Shown here in pieces: positions 23,201-45,075 of a DNA stretch of 64,000 bases. Under the pieces are notes generated by a model. It had not been told where the DNA came from and searched no databases. It saw only the letters and a list, made by a program, of their open reading frames with translations. Source of the stretch: Nematostella vectensis (lineage: Eukaryota > Cnidaria > Anthozoa > Actiniaria > Edwardsiidae); the NCBI RefSeq assembly GCF_932526225.1, contig NC_064034.1:4264001-4328000 (forward strand), given 5' to 3'. A program made the position numbers and the translations under genes. Each line of letters starts with the position of its first letter. Positions within the stretch are counted from its first letter, which is position 1.

Positions 23201-23490
23201 TATTAATTCTGTTGGTGCTCTGAATGGGATGGAGCAGGTTAACCTGTCAACCACTCCCCATTGATCTGTTTTCTTTCTTCACAGCCTACACAGAGGACAC
23301 AGTAGCAGTTGGGCTAGCACGAATTGGCTCAGACACTCAGCAGATTATTTGTGGGCCCATGAAATCTTTGGTGGATTACGATCTTGGTGGCCCGCTCCAC
23401 TCACTTGTCATCCCAGGAGAAATGCATTTTCTTGAAAAGGACATGCTCAAAGAATTTGCCATTGATGTCAATGTATTAGAAAATTCTTGA
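8208..23490 (+). CDS. DPH5: Diphthine (methyl ester) synthase DPH5
   Basis: Eight coding exons: 8208-8342, 9222-9282, 9954-10017, 16137-16245, 21806-21926, 22615-22654, 22882-22985 and 23285-23490 (TGA), giving 279 residues with every junction GT-AG and in phase. DPH5 is the SAM-dependent methyltransferase of diphthamide synthesis; it methylates the modified histidine of elongation factor 2. The start [20 protein letters not shown], the core [31 protein letters not shown] and PPRYMSV, and the end GGPLHSLVI all match the tetrapyrrole-methylase-fold DPH5 family over full length. Most introns are short, but intron 3 is inflated by a 5.7-kb minisatellite and intron 4 by a 5.1-kb LTR element. A poly(A) signal overlaps the stop codon. 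The protein appears intact despite this load. Confidence 0.97.
8391..9048. mobile_element. Non-autonomous DNA element in DPH5 intron 1 with 9-bp flanking duplication
   Basis: CGATGGAAT occurs at 8391-8399 and again at 9040-9048. Between them the ends are inverted copies built from TACAAAATGCAGG and GCAGGTTGAGTACAAAATGC motifs. The right end carries about three tandem ~36-bp units (ACCTGCGACCTGCATTTTGT). Inner segments also repeat: TTGATGTGCAGCAAAT at about 8530 and 8670, and an inverted CTATTTCATTCAATT. A 9-bp duplication with long ends fits Mutator-like elements, but no transposase is present, so the class is uncertain. Confidence 0.6.
9694..9760. repeat. Dispersed repeat, GCACAATACAGAGACATT family, copy 1
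   Basis: The sequence runs GCACAATACAGAGACATTAA... to CACAGCCACGCCCCTACTGG. Two further copies lie at 25261-25326 and 27503-27576, always next to G-rich runs. Likely a fragment of a common interspersed element. Confidence 0.6.
10162..10405. repeat. Diverged relative of the TTAA element
   Basis: It shares AAAAATCATCAGAGATT and the terminal CCGGAAGTAAAC with the right end of the 5686-6892 element, and GGGCCAACAAAAACCTCAAC resembles that element's left interior. It lies in DPH5 intron 3 just before the minisatellite. Confidence 0.45.
10456..16123. repeat. 32-bp minisatellite, about 177 copies, in DPH5 intron 3
   Basis: The unit is approximately GAGCTACTTGATGTTTGATT followed by GCATTTGGAAGA. 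Three sites vary most: CTTG/CTAG, ATGTTT/ATATTT and GCATTTG/TCATTTG. Rare insertions are shared at a distance: a 3-base TAG at 11421 and 12096, a 2-base GT at about 13708 and 15470, and GGAATAGAGC near 13851 and 15613. These show blockwise amplification of roughly 21 and 55 units. The array ends 13 bases before the exon 4 acceptor AG, so the last unit forms the acceptor's upstream region. There are no spacers. Confidence 0.95.
16356..16516 (+). repeat. 161-bp direct repeat, upstream copy flanking the LTR element
   Basis: It starts ATAGTAATGTCTTGTTTCAT and ends at GATGATTGTTT. It is repeated at 21631-21791 with a single visible difference (GTCTGTCT versus GTCTCTCT). The downstream copy begins at the base after the 3' LTR. 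The upstream copy is separated from the 5' LTR by a short T-rich filler (16517-16532). Confidence 0.9.
16533..21630 (+). mobile_element. Ty3/Gypsy-type LTR retrotransposon (mag-like) with 84-bp LTRs in DPH5 intron 4
   Basis: The LTRs are 16533-16616 and 21547-21630, starting TG, ending CA and identical by eye. Each carries the CRE palindrome TGACGTCA (16565-16572 in the first) and AATAAA. A primer-binding-like TGGTGGCAGCCCTGAGGA starts at 16620, and a purine tract GAAAGGGGGA precedes the 3' LTR. A ~780-base leader precedes the coding region. The domain order gag, protease, RT, RNase H, integrase is that of Ty3/Gypsy, and very short LTRs are known from the mag clade. The element lies in the same orientation as DPH5, and the coding region is broken twice. 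Confidence 0.92.
17400..21426 (+). pseudogene. Gag-pol polyprotein of the LTR element, broken by a frameshift and a stop
   Basis: The first frame starts at ATG 17400 and runs to 19550. It holds the gag region, two CCHC zinc knuckles (about residues 253-290), an aspartic protease site LDSGS (near residue 343), and RT with the HMDDILIHG active site (near residue 620). Similarity then moves to another frame, open 19474-21036, through a frameshift near 19465. This part carries RNase H (ETDHRPLV), the HHCC zinc site, and an integrase core with two Asp and one Glu (GTDLFE, SDNGPQY, NGEVERA). A TAA at 21034 interrupts the integrase C terminus, which continues in the same frame at 21082-21426. Both breaks should abolish a full polyprotein, unless they are assembly errors. 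Confidence 0.88.
21631..21791 (+). repeat. 161-bp direct repeat, downstream copy flanking the LTR element
   Basis: The partner of 16356-16516; it abuts the 3' LTR and leads directly into the exon 5 acceptor. It contains acceptor-like copies (see 21731-21815). Confidence 0.9.
21731..21815 (+). repeat. Tandem copies of the DPH5 exon 5 splice acceptor
   Basis: TTCACTATTTAGCTGTATAA, TTCACTATAGCTGTATGATG and the true acceptor TTTCACTTTAGCTGTATAAT follow one another within about 85 bases; the last CTGTAT begins exon 5 at 21806. The first two therefore look like non-functional copies of the acceptor plus the first exon bases. They are also present in the upstream 161-bp copy. Confidence 0.7.
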
Positions 23491-23495
23491 ATAAA
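23490..23495 (+). terminator. Poly(A) signal AATAAA overlapping the DPH5 stop codon
   Basis: TGA at 23488-23490 is followed by ATAAA, so AATAAA begins on the last base of the stop codon. I see no other AATAAA in the next ~250 bases. If used, the 3' UTR would be about 20-30 bases long. Confidence 0.6.
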
Positions 23496-23727
23496 AATCT
23501 GCCTAAAAAATGGGAGGGTGATTATCTAATTCAGACTTTTAAACCAATGTTGATCTTAAACGCTTTTGAAAATCTACCACAATACTATTCCCTTTCAAGT
23601 AAATCCATGAAAGTAACCCTTGATCCTGTAAAAATACTGTTACTCGCAGTGGAAAGCCCTGGCGCTTACATGGCACACGCCCAAAGCTAAAGTTTCCCTC
23701 CCTTCTTCCCTTCGCCAGCGTACATGA

Positions 23728-24083
23728 GGGCCAAGTAGACGGGGGTGATTATCACTTCTTTTAGGGTATAAAATTTTGACCAACTGCCATCCCTTAGGGG
23801 AAGTTGAAGGATTTTTCCAATTTTGCTATCTACTAGGGTATAAAAGATCAACTGCTATTCCAAAGGGGGAGTGTTTAACGTTTTTTCGATTCTGTTATCT
23901 CTTAGGGTATAAAATTCGACCAATTGCGTGTTTAACGTTTTTTTTTTATTCTGCTATCTCTTAGGGTTAAAAATTCCTTCAACCACACCCAATTTGCCAT
24001 CTCTTAGGGATAAGAATTTCTGTTGACCACGCCCAAGGTGCCATCCTCTTAGGGTTAAAATTTTGCCGATGATCACCCCCCCC
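23728..24083. repeat. Dispersed repeat, AGTAGACG...CTTAGGGT family, copy 2 with about six units
   Basis: It begins CCAAGTAGACG and ends GCCGATGATCACCCCC. In between, units such as GCTATCTCTTAGGGTATAAA followed by ATTCGACCA repeat with irregular spacing of about 40-60 bases. It occupies most of the DPH5 to Ldh2 gap; no gene is visible here. Confidence 0.7.
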
Positions 24084-24273
24084 CCCCTCTGTTTCGCCTA
24101 TCAAAAAATCAAAAAATTGTATAACTTTTTTAAATCTCTCCTGCTCCGCTTAAAAAGTCTTTTCTCTCCCTTTGTCACTTTTATTTGAAGCTTGGCGCTA
24201 AAACGTGAAACTTTCGTGTTACTTGTCACGCTACGTGTCACGTAATCGTATATAACAAGACAGTGTGACGGTC

Positions 24274-27200
24274 ATGGCGGCTATCGTTCGTCCTCGTCTC
24301 GTGCATCCTACTGTCCGTCTCCTACGGCGGGGATTCCAAACTAATCGACCTAACCAGCAAGACTACAAGCTCGTGAAAGTAGCCGATGTGGAGAGTTTTA
24401 TCGAAAGATGTATGACTAAAGTTGGCACTACGGAAGCTCACGCGAGGCAGCTTGGGCAAGTCCTGACGGCTGGCGATGTCCGAGGACACTTTAGCCACGG
24501 TCTAAATAGACTTGGTCAGTGTGTTATTGAGGACGGGTGTCAATTTGTTATTCATCTTGTTTCGAAGTGTATCGGTATTTATTATATGGGCGATGGCAAA
24601 AAAAACTTAGCTAGACCCCTAAAGGGTATTAGGCTGATAATGATATCTATTGTAAGCATGATTGAAGTATGGAGCAGACTAGACACCAATAAGTCTCTAG
24701 GCTGAAAACAATGGCTACTGCTACACTTGTAGCAGAAGGCATCAACAACAAGTTTTTCAAAAGCTCCTTCATATATGTAGCCATAGCTGTTAACTCTCCC
24801 GCATTAGGCGGGAGTCTCAAGATTTTGAACCTTTTCTCAAGCCTAATTTTCTTGAAAATACCCATACATTTTCTGTATTCTCCCGCATTAGCTATCTTGG
24901 TACTTCTGATACATTCACTGTATTTTCTCAAGATTTTTCCTAAAGCGAAGTTGACAGCTATGATGTAGGATGCCTTGCTGCTGGAAGTGTAATTTTTGGT
25001 GTGCAAACTGGTGTTGTGGACTCTAATGATTCATCTGCTAATTCTAGAGATGTATGTCCATGATATACAAGAAGGGACAACGGTTTACACTGGCAAGCCT
25101 ACTGTTGTCAAACAGACTGCAGCTACAGCCTTTGTCGATGGCAACAATCTCCTTGGACCTGTGAGTGATCTCACCATACCTGTCAACTCTCCCACATTAA
25201 TTAGGCAGTTGTCTCAAGATTTTGGACCCCTTCTCCCGCGTTGGGGGGGGGGGGGGGGGGGGGGCACAATACAGAAACATTGAGAAAATAATGGGGGGCA
25301 CAGTCACGCCCCTACTGGTCATTTCCTTATAATTTTTTTAAAATATTGGGCGGGCACGTACCCCCAGTGCCCCACCCTCTGCTACGGACTTGTGCTTGAG
25401 TCTAGCACTTTTTTCTGTAGCCTTAAAAGGTGGGGCTCTTGAGAGCGACTGTGAAGTATACTAGGGATTTGAGGCATTGCTTAGCAATTCAGCCTAGAAG
25501 GTAACCTCTAAGTTGCTGCAGGGACACACACCATTGTCATACTCTGCCACCTCTATATGACACAGGTTGTTGGTAACTTTTGTATGGATCTAGCCATCAA
25601 CAAGGCCAAGGATGTTGGTGTCTCTTGGGTTGTTTGTAAAGGTGAGAGTGACACACTTGATTTTTTTCTGAATTTCTTAAAGATAATAACAATCTATGCC
25701 CTTTTGCACAGGCTCGAATCATTATGGTATTGCTGGGTGGTATACATTGCGTGCTCTAGAAGAAGGACTAATTGTGAGTTTTTTGTTTTATCTATCTTTT
25801 TTATTTCTCCTTATTTCAAATTAACCCTTGGGTTTTGTCTATAGGGTATCAGTGTGACCAACACATCTCCATTGGTTGTTCCTACCAGAGGAAGAGGGGT
25901 AAGTGTCTCACTTCTGTTAGTTCAGGATGCCCTACATATTGTAGCTAGAAAATTATGTCTTCTTCAAGCTTCAGGCATTACTAACAATTCTTTTATTTGC
26001 TAATGGCAGACTTAGCCAGTTGCTTAAAGCTGGAAGAGGTGCAAGGCACACAAGGGATTATGGGAGAATAACAAAAATCAAACTTCATCTTCCTAGAATA
26101 AAAGCATCATTCACCAGGAAAAAAGGCCATCCTCCCCAGATTCTCTTGTGTGCCTGCTTTAACCCATATATTAAGCAACTGGGCACAAGTGTTGGCTAAT
26201 AGAGGGAAGGGTTGGGGCAAACACTATGCACTTCTATTTGTCCTGTGCAAAATTCTTCCTCTGCAGGCCAAGCGGCAGACATCTTCTTGATACTGCCCTA
26301 CTCAGTAACACCATCCTCCAATTATAAACCCAGTTCAGTTCTCGTGTGGAGTTCACACCATACTCAGTACACACCATACACTCTCTTAACAAACTGATGG
26401 ATTTCTTCTCCTCCATAGGTGACACTTGGTACCAACCCAATCTCTGTAGCAGCCCCAGCACAAAATGGGGACAGCTTTGTACTTGACATGGCTACATCAG
26501 CTGTAGCTTTGGGAAAGGTGTGTGACTGTAAGAATCAACTCCAAGTACATTGTAAACACTAATTCTTTCATTGCTCTGATTTGCAGATAGAGATGAATCG
26601 TCGCAAAGATATCCCAATACCACATGGATGGGGAGTTGATGCAAAAGGACTGGTATGTTTTGGGCTCATGTATCTAGTGTTATTACTTTTTTAATAAAAC
26701 CTCCCACACCCACTTTCCTCTGTTCTTCTGCCCTCTCATCTCCCCTCATCCTTTATACATCTTTTACACATATTGAAATTTTCAAGGAAACATTGGATCC
26801 AGTAGATGTCCTTGATAGAGGTGGTGGCCAGTTACCACTTGGCGGCACAGAGCTAACAAGTGAGTGTTAACAATTATATTGTCACTTATAAGCAAAGAAA
26901 CATGTCGCAGCATAACACTAAGAAGTGATGCTGGGAAAACTTGTTTGTTGAGTACTCAGGAGACTCTCGTTTTTCCCTTGTGTAGGTGGTTACAAGGGCT
27001 ATGGTCTTGCCATGATGGTCGAGGTTCTATCTGGAATACTTGCTGGATCTGCAGTAGGACCAGACATACGCCTTTGGAAGGGTGACCCACGCACTGCCAA
27101 CTTGGTAATTGCAGTTGGCACTTCTTTCCTTCATGTAGGAGCAGTCCATGTTATTAATTTAATAACGTTAAACCTTCACTCTTATCACCAGGGCCAATGC

Positions 27201-28323
27201 TTTGCTGCTATCAATCCTGCCATGTTTGCCCCTGGTTATGAAGACCGTATGCAGAGATTGATGGATCATTGTAGGAATATGCCCCCTGTAAGTTGTGAAA
27301 AGTTAAAAAAAAAATATGAGTGATTTTATAGCGAATGGAGCGAGGGTAAAAAGATAAACTTGTATTCTTCCATGGCTCTGAGGTCCAAGTAGAATCAAAT
27401 CTATGATAGTTAACCATGCCACTGGAAATGTGACAAAAAAAATATGAGTCATGAACAGCGCCATTTCAAGAAGTCGATGATCAGGGCTATTGAAATACAG
27501 GAGGGGCACAATACAAGAGACATTAATAAGAAAATTGGGGGAGGGGCACAGCCACACCTCGCTGGACATTTTCCGGCACTGAGGCTCTGTAGAAAGTAAC
27601 AATGCGACCAATGGGACTAGCTTATTTTTCATAAACTTGATGACTGTATTTTCGTGAACTATCAATTTTTCGTTCAGGCGGAAGGGGAGGATGGTGTATT
27701 GGTAGCCGGCGATCCAGAGCGTCTTCACATGCGCAAAGTTGAGCAGGAAGGAGGGATTCAGTACCATGTCAATCTGCTTGATGCACTGGTGAGTAAGGAA
27801 TACCAGGCGGTGTCCAGAGGGGGGTCTAAGAAATCATGTGCCGAAATGAGAAATTATGTGGGTTACGAATAGATCAATTCGACTCCTCTTTGACACCTTA
27901 ATTAAGAAAAGGTGATTAATTTTCGATGTGTAAGATAAAAACAAATTTCTAGATCAATTTGGTAACCTATTTACCAGATCTAAGGATGCCATATTGAACT
28001 TTTTACTGCTCTGGACTCAACCCTTCGTTTTCCTTATGACTTAGGATACTGTCCGATATTTTCCCTGAAGCTTACTGGTGTTAGGTCAGTTTTGACCAGA
28101 AGCAATATGCCCTCGGATAGTCTTTTTGAGGGGCGCATCCGATTGATTGTCGTTTGGTGAATACTTGGCTTACAGGATTGACGCCAATGTCTCATTTACC
28201 AATTGTTATCAGTATTTTTGTCTTCGTTGGCTGGCCGCGTCGTGCCTGATTAATGTTGCCTCTGTTTCCGTTTAGGACAAGCTTGCAGATCAGCTGAAGG
28301 TTGCACCGATGCCATCACAATAA
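24274..28323 (+). CDS. Ldh2-family NAD(P)-dependent malate/L-lactate-type dehydrogenase
   Basis: Twelve exons: 24274-24514, 25048-25160, 25566-25641, 25712-25773, 25845-25898, 26419-26517, 26587-26652, 26787-26859, 26986-27104, 27192-27287, 27678-27788 and 28276-28323 (TAA), giving 385 residues, all GT-AG and in phase. The family (bacterial YlbC/AllD, archaeal sulfolactate dehydrogenase) oxidises small 2-hydroxyacids. Motifs are RGHFSHGLNRLEMY near residue 72, GSNHYGIAGW with the family's catalytic His, TSPLVVPTRGRGVTLGTNP, VLDMATS and SGYKGYGLAMMVE. The first ~30 residues (RPRLVHPTVRLLRRGF) are Arg-rich and look like a mitochondrial presequence. ATG 24274 is the first in-frame ATG. The natural substrate cannot be told from sequence. 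The many introns argue against bacterial contamination. Confidence 0.93.
24782..24962. mobile_element. 181-bp MITE in Ldh2 intron 1
   Basis: The ends CATAGCTGTTAACT and AGTTGACAGCTATG are inverted repeats. A related 142-bp copy with the same ends lies at 46575-46716, and a left-end fragment (CTGTCAACTCTCCCACATTA) starts near 25185 in intron 2. Confidence 0.65.
25261..25326. repeat. Dispersed repeat, GCACAATACAGAGACATT family, copy 2
   Basis: Adjacent to a long G run (about 25243-25264) in Ldh2 intron 2; matches 9694-9760 apart from scattered substitutions. Confidence 0.6.
27503..27576. repeat. Dispersed repeat, GCACAATACAGAGACATT family, copy 3
   Basis: Reads GGGGCACAATACAAGAGACA and then a CACAGCCAC block; more diverged than copies 1 and 2. 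Lies in Ldh2 intron 10. Confidence 0.55.
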
Positions 28324-29391
28324 TTGTATTTCTCCAGAAGTTTAGCTAGAAAAAAAAACACTTACAGCAGCTCAAGGCGTGTTAACATACTTTTTGGGGA
28401 CTGTTTCTAAACCAGAAAACAGAGAAAATAATCAGTGTGTAGGATTGTTTGAAAGAAATCATGGATACGCCAATATCATCATCGTAGAGAACATTAGTTA
28501 GCGACGAGAAGGTCTACGTTTTTGAAGTCTAAACATGGTGGGGTGGGGGGGGGAGGTGCTCAGTCATAGGTATCATATGGAAAAAGCATTTGAAGATTCC
28601 TTAATAAGAAATGACCCATTTTTTGGCCGCCAAGGGGGGTGCGCAGGGTGCGCGTGTGAACGCGCCTGCTAAATTAGCGATCCAATATGCTCTTTGTAGT
28701 GAACTGGTAGTGTTTTGAGCGAGTAACCATGGTTATTGTTTTGGATAGACTTTTTAGATGTCGTACATAATTGCTCGAATAAGCGCCAAGGCGCTTAGAA
28801 CATTTTCCATGTCCAGGCGAGGCGCTTATTCATGCAATTGCGATAGATGCATTGGTAATTACACTAGTAAGAACATTATATAGTTTATAGTGTTTTCTTA
28901 ATGATTATGATGAGCTTCAAAAGCTGTTGTTTTGTTAGTTTGTTTTATTTATATGGCATTTTATTTTCCGACGTTTTTCATTCTTTTTCTCTTTCTTGGT
29001 TATTTGTACCTTTGGTTGTCTTACAGAGACTTACAGAAAATATTCCGTAATGATTACTTCTCTTGTCATATTTTGCCCCAACTGGATCATCTTGTTTTGT
29101 GCGCATTTCATCTCATTTCACTCCCAGCAGCTGGTTTTGTATTAGTGTTAACTACCGTTTGTAGCTTTACTGTTACGTCTATCAAACTCATTCAAAAGTC
29201 TCACTATCTGAATAAATCATGACTTGACGCTACCTACGCGGGTTTTATTTTCAATGCAAATTCCCATATTGTTTAAGTCAAAGCCTAGCAACGGAGAGGT
29301 GTTAAGGTGTAATTTAGCACACGTGAAGAACGGCTCGAAAGTCTCAATACGACAAACTCGCCCGTTAAAAATGTGAAATAAGAAGCTAAAA
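28324..29391. other. Intergenic region between Ldh2 gene and the zinc-site/coiled-coil gene
   Basis: It holds the Ldh2 3' flank, G-rich runs near 28540 and a small inverted repeat around 28776-28833 (AATAAGCGCC versus GGCGCTTATT). A 96-codon frame at 28932-29222 is hydrophobic and T-rich, but it has no recognisable family, splice context or supporting features, so I do not call it. Confidence 0.5.
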
Positions 29392-32348
29392 ATGACAATG
29401 AGTGGCCTTCGACTTTGTGTTGCTTGTGACGATCCGAGCCCAGGGCCCTTGAAACAACTTTACTATCGACCGCGAACATTCGGGCCTTACTTTCCAGTTT
29501 TAGAGGAAAGAAAAAAGAAAGAAAACAGCAATTTGTACAGTGGCGGTCGTGCGACAGTCTGCACAGGCTGTGCAAGTCATCTCCAAAGGCAATGGACGGC
29601 TTATGAGAAGGCATGGACGCCGGTGGAAAGGAGATTTTTCAAGCTGCGCTCAGGTAAACACTGGAAAAAAATTCCACACATCATTTCTCGAAAAAATATC
29701 TTCGATTTATGAGTTTATTTTTAAAGATAATACTACCTTAATAGCAAATAACCTGAATCGATCTCGCATAATAATAGAAAAAGACGTAATTCAAGCAAAG
29801 CTTGAGTGGATAAAGCGCATACTTTAAAAAATTGCAAATATCAAAAATAAGCAAACATTTTTCGTATAAATGTTCGGATCCTTTATAACAGTCTCAAAAT
29901 CGATTTGGCACAACTATTTTTATTGTACACGTAGTTGTTTTTTATTCTGGTTAAGAATTTCCTTAGCTTTACCATGAATAAAACACAAATAGTGATAAAG
30001 AAGGCTGTAGGAAAATTCACTTTTTTATCTTAGCAAAGTAGATATGGTTGATTAAAATCACAAAACTCAAATCGGGTTATAAACTCCCAAAAAATATTGA
30101 TTAGTAAATTGTAACTTTATTTGTGTTTGCAGAATTAAATTTGAAACATATTTTTACAAATAAAATTATGACATTAAAGTCAATCTTTCTATGGTTATAT
30201 TTCAGCCTTTGACCTGAAGTTTTATTTAGTTCAGAGTCCATAAAATCAGATGAAATCTGGCTCAACTGATTTTAGATATCGCTAGTGAGCTCGTGTTTTT
30301 TGAACCCTAAAATTCATTTTTTTTCGAGGCATAAGTTGCACCTGCTGAGATATTAACACAGGGGCGCCAGCCCTTTACAAGAAGCATTGTTATCCTAGCC
30401 AACTAGATCGCAAGCCCGCCAACTTAAGTCAACAACGTCACCAGAGCGTGTTCCCTAGCTAACCTGCACGGGGTAATTTCACAAGAATGATATATTATCA
30501 CTCGCATCATTAGTGCAGACACCGATAGAGAGACACCGATAGAGAGGGCTAAAGTAATCGTCTATTTTATTGAGGTACTTGCGTCGAAGAAGTGTGCGGT
30601 CAAAAAGTTGAAGTGACCACAGATCACCTTCGATGACAGCTCTATGCAGCTCACAAGCAGAGCCAATACCAACATGTATGCTGCCACACGCATGGACACA
30701 TTGTGGGGGTGTTTTACAACGATAGATATGTAGAGTCTTCTAATAATTAAACTGCAAGCTAATTATTCTAGATTCCCTGAAGTGAATCTGACGTACATAA
30801 AAAACGTTAATGACTAGTGAATCGAACACATAATTAAAAAGATAATAATTCAAACACGTTTTAGATGCAAAAACGAGTCATTCTCTCTATCTTTTAGAAG
30901 AACAGGAGGAAAAAAAGATCGGTCAAGGAAAAGGACGAGTTCCCATGGCAACCAAACAAGAGGGTTCAGGCAACAGCCCTAGAGATAAGTTCCACAATCA
31001 CACGATAAAGGATAAAAGAACGCTTAGTGACGGGTCAGGGACGTCCACTGAGGACCGCACGCCATTCCAACGTGCTGTCCGTAAGGTCACCAAACAAAAC
31101 AAGGAAAACCGTGAGAGCCACGGCCTCGCGCGACTCCAAGCCGTCATTGACCAAGCACGTGATCACGCAGCATTACAGACTGGACCGCAGTGGACTCGAG
31201 ATCGTCCGGACGGGGGGATGGCGGATGGCGAAACCCGGGCCGCGGTGACAACTAAAACTTCGTTGCTGTGGAAGTTACCAAGAGAGGTTATAAGATCACA
31301 TGTTCGTGATGAGATGGAGGAGAGTATTGATATCATGATTCGTAAGTTGGCTGAAATTCAACATCTGGAGAATGTTAAACAAAGTGAACAGGCTCTTAAA
31401 GAAGCTGCTGAGCGGGTAACAAAGGCTCATGATCGAGAAAGGGACATTAACCGTATGGTACAAGAACTGAAGGCCCGGTTCCGGGAAGAGCTCGGTTTTA
31501 AGGAAACAGGCAGGGTGTTGAAAGAGGAGAGGGATGCGACTGGTAACAAAGATGAGAATTCTTTGAAAGTAGCACGTAAACCGCAGGACATAGGGGGTGT
31601 CCTATCGGTCACTCGAGCAAGAAAAGCTGGAAAAGCCTGGAAGAAAAAAATTGATGGGCAGGTTAGCACTGACCAAAATGCACTGGTTCCTAGCCTACCA
31701 AGTATAAGTAAACTAGAGAAAATACCAGAACTCGAGGGCCAAACATTACTCGATAAGGAACTGGACAAAAGGAGGCAAGAGGAAGAAGTGACCAAACAGG
31801 AACTGCAGGCTGTAAAACAGGAGCTTGAAAAGGAGAAAGAGTGGCGCAAGAAGACAGAAGTCCTGATGACTAAGCAGAAGTCCATGATAGACGAACTGCG
31901 ACAGGGGATACAAGGGGAGATAGCTAAGTTGCTCCAGGAACAGGCAAAGAGGCATGAAGAACTACGAGCAAGTCTCACCAACGAGCTCGAAAACAGAACA
32001 GTAAAGATTCCAGAAAACACAAGAAATGGAATAGAAGGCGAGGAAATGATGCCTCCAAGGGAAAAGAGGCCCATAGAAAAAAGACCGGTGAAAAATCCAC
32101 TTAGAATTCGTACCCAAGCACCGCCGGATGAGTGGAGCGAAGACGACGACGAAGAAAACAATGACGACGTGATAACAATCGTCAGTGATCATCCTGACGA
32201 TGACGACGATGAAAATAACGACGACGACGATGACGAAATTCCTACAGATGATGAGGCTGATGACGACGATGATAGCGATGACAATGGCATACATGATAGA
32301 AGAAAGAAGAGCAAGCAACCTGGAACGCCTGCCTATTACATTGCGTAG
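29392..32348 (+). CDS. Unrecognised two-exon protein: Cys4 zinc-type site, coiled coil, acidic tail
   Basis: Exon 1 is 29392-29653 (donor GGTAAAC) and exon 2 is 30898-32348 (acceptor TTTTAG, stop TAG). They join in frame to 570 residues. Residues 9-63 have C-x2-C ... C-x2-C (Cys 9, 12, 57, 60) enclosing YYRPRTFGPYFPVLEE and followed by LQRQWTAYEKAW, which suggests a structured zinc-binding module. The middle (about 190-450) is rich in Lys, Glu and Gln in heptad-like runs (e.g. KQELQAVKQELEKEKEWRK), predicted coiled coil. From about residue 501 there is a strongly acidic Asp/Glu/Asn stretch interrupted by VITIVSD, resembling a SUMO-interacting motif, then a basic RRKKSK. A nuclear protein is plausible. 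I cannot name the family. ATG 29392 and 29398 are both possible starts. Confidence 0.8.
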
Positions 32349-32933
32349 TTCATCGTTGATGAATAGTTTAACGTAAAATTGGTCGATACAATAGGAAGTG
32401 CTTACCGAACAAGGGGAGAGGGGAGGTGCCCATATGCCCATCCAGGGAGAAGAAAAGCAGTATTCACTTGACTGGGCCACACCCGAAAACTGAGTAAAAC
32501 CCGGTTTGGATACGGTGGCAATAAAGTCATATCATACGCAACAGACCATAACATGTTTCTCTCAGGGGAGAGGGCATTGTACAGGATGTAAAGGAACACT
32601 ACCTCTCCACCAAATTTAATGGTCCATCCCCAATGTCTACAATCACACTTTCATGTATTTCATTCTCTTGTTTTATTATATATATTCAGGACATAAGTAT
32701 TGTAGAGTGTACGCACTAATATGTTTTGAAATATTGTTATTGAGGGATCATTCTATTATGGACTTGCTTATTATTTAGTGCGTACAGTCTACAAATGTAC
32801 TAATAAACAATGTACAAAAGTATGTACTGCATCTCGCTAGTAAAACTGTATTTCCCTTTCCATACTGGAAATAATGAGCACATCCTTGTAAGCCTAGATT
32901 CGAAAGTCAACACGTCTTGTAACATGTATTTTC

Positions 32934-32939
32934 AATAAA
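32934..32939 (+). terminator. Candidate poly(A) signal AATAAA of the zinc-site/coiled-coil gene
   Basis: AATAAA lies 586 bases downstream of the stop at 32348 and about 300 bases before the 3' end of the convergent SLC30A7 coding region. Confidence 0.4.
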
Positions 32940-33232
32940 GTATAGAGCAGCTTGGCATCTCTTTAATGTCTAAATCTCTCTTAAAATAAAAAAGCTAGTT
33001 CCATATCAGGCATGTATTTTCTTAAAACATGGCAATAAAAATCCTACCCATACATACCTAAATAAATGTATCTTCGTTGGTTCTAACTGTGTTATAATCT
33101 GGCTAAAATTGCCTGTATGTAGATTGTTTACGTGGCTTACTTTGCCTTGCTGGGGGCTATCTGCAATTCATGGAACTAGGCCCTTCTTTCAGTTCCTTTG
33201 CCCTTCATCTCTCTTTTGATGTCAAAAGATGG

Positions 33233-45075
<11,843 letters not shown>

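Noticed and set aside
23274-24280. Operon-like relationship of DPH5 with the Ldh2 gene
   Set aside because: Although on the same strand, about 780 bases of repeats, a poly(A) signal at the DPH5 stop and a separate start region lie between them.
28932-29222. 96-residue hydrophobic frame
   Set aside because: T-rich DNA yields hydrophobic codons by chance; no homologous motif, no splice context.
31427-32161. 244-residue minus-strand frame rich in Ser, Leu and Phe
   Set aside because: Shadow of the Lys/Glu/Asp-rich coding exon on the plus strand.
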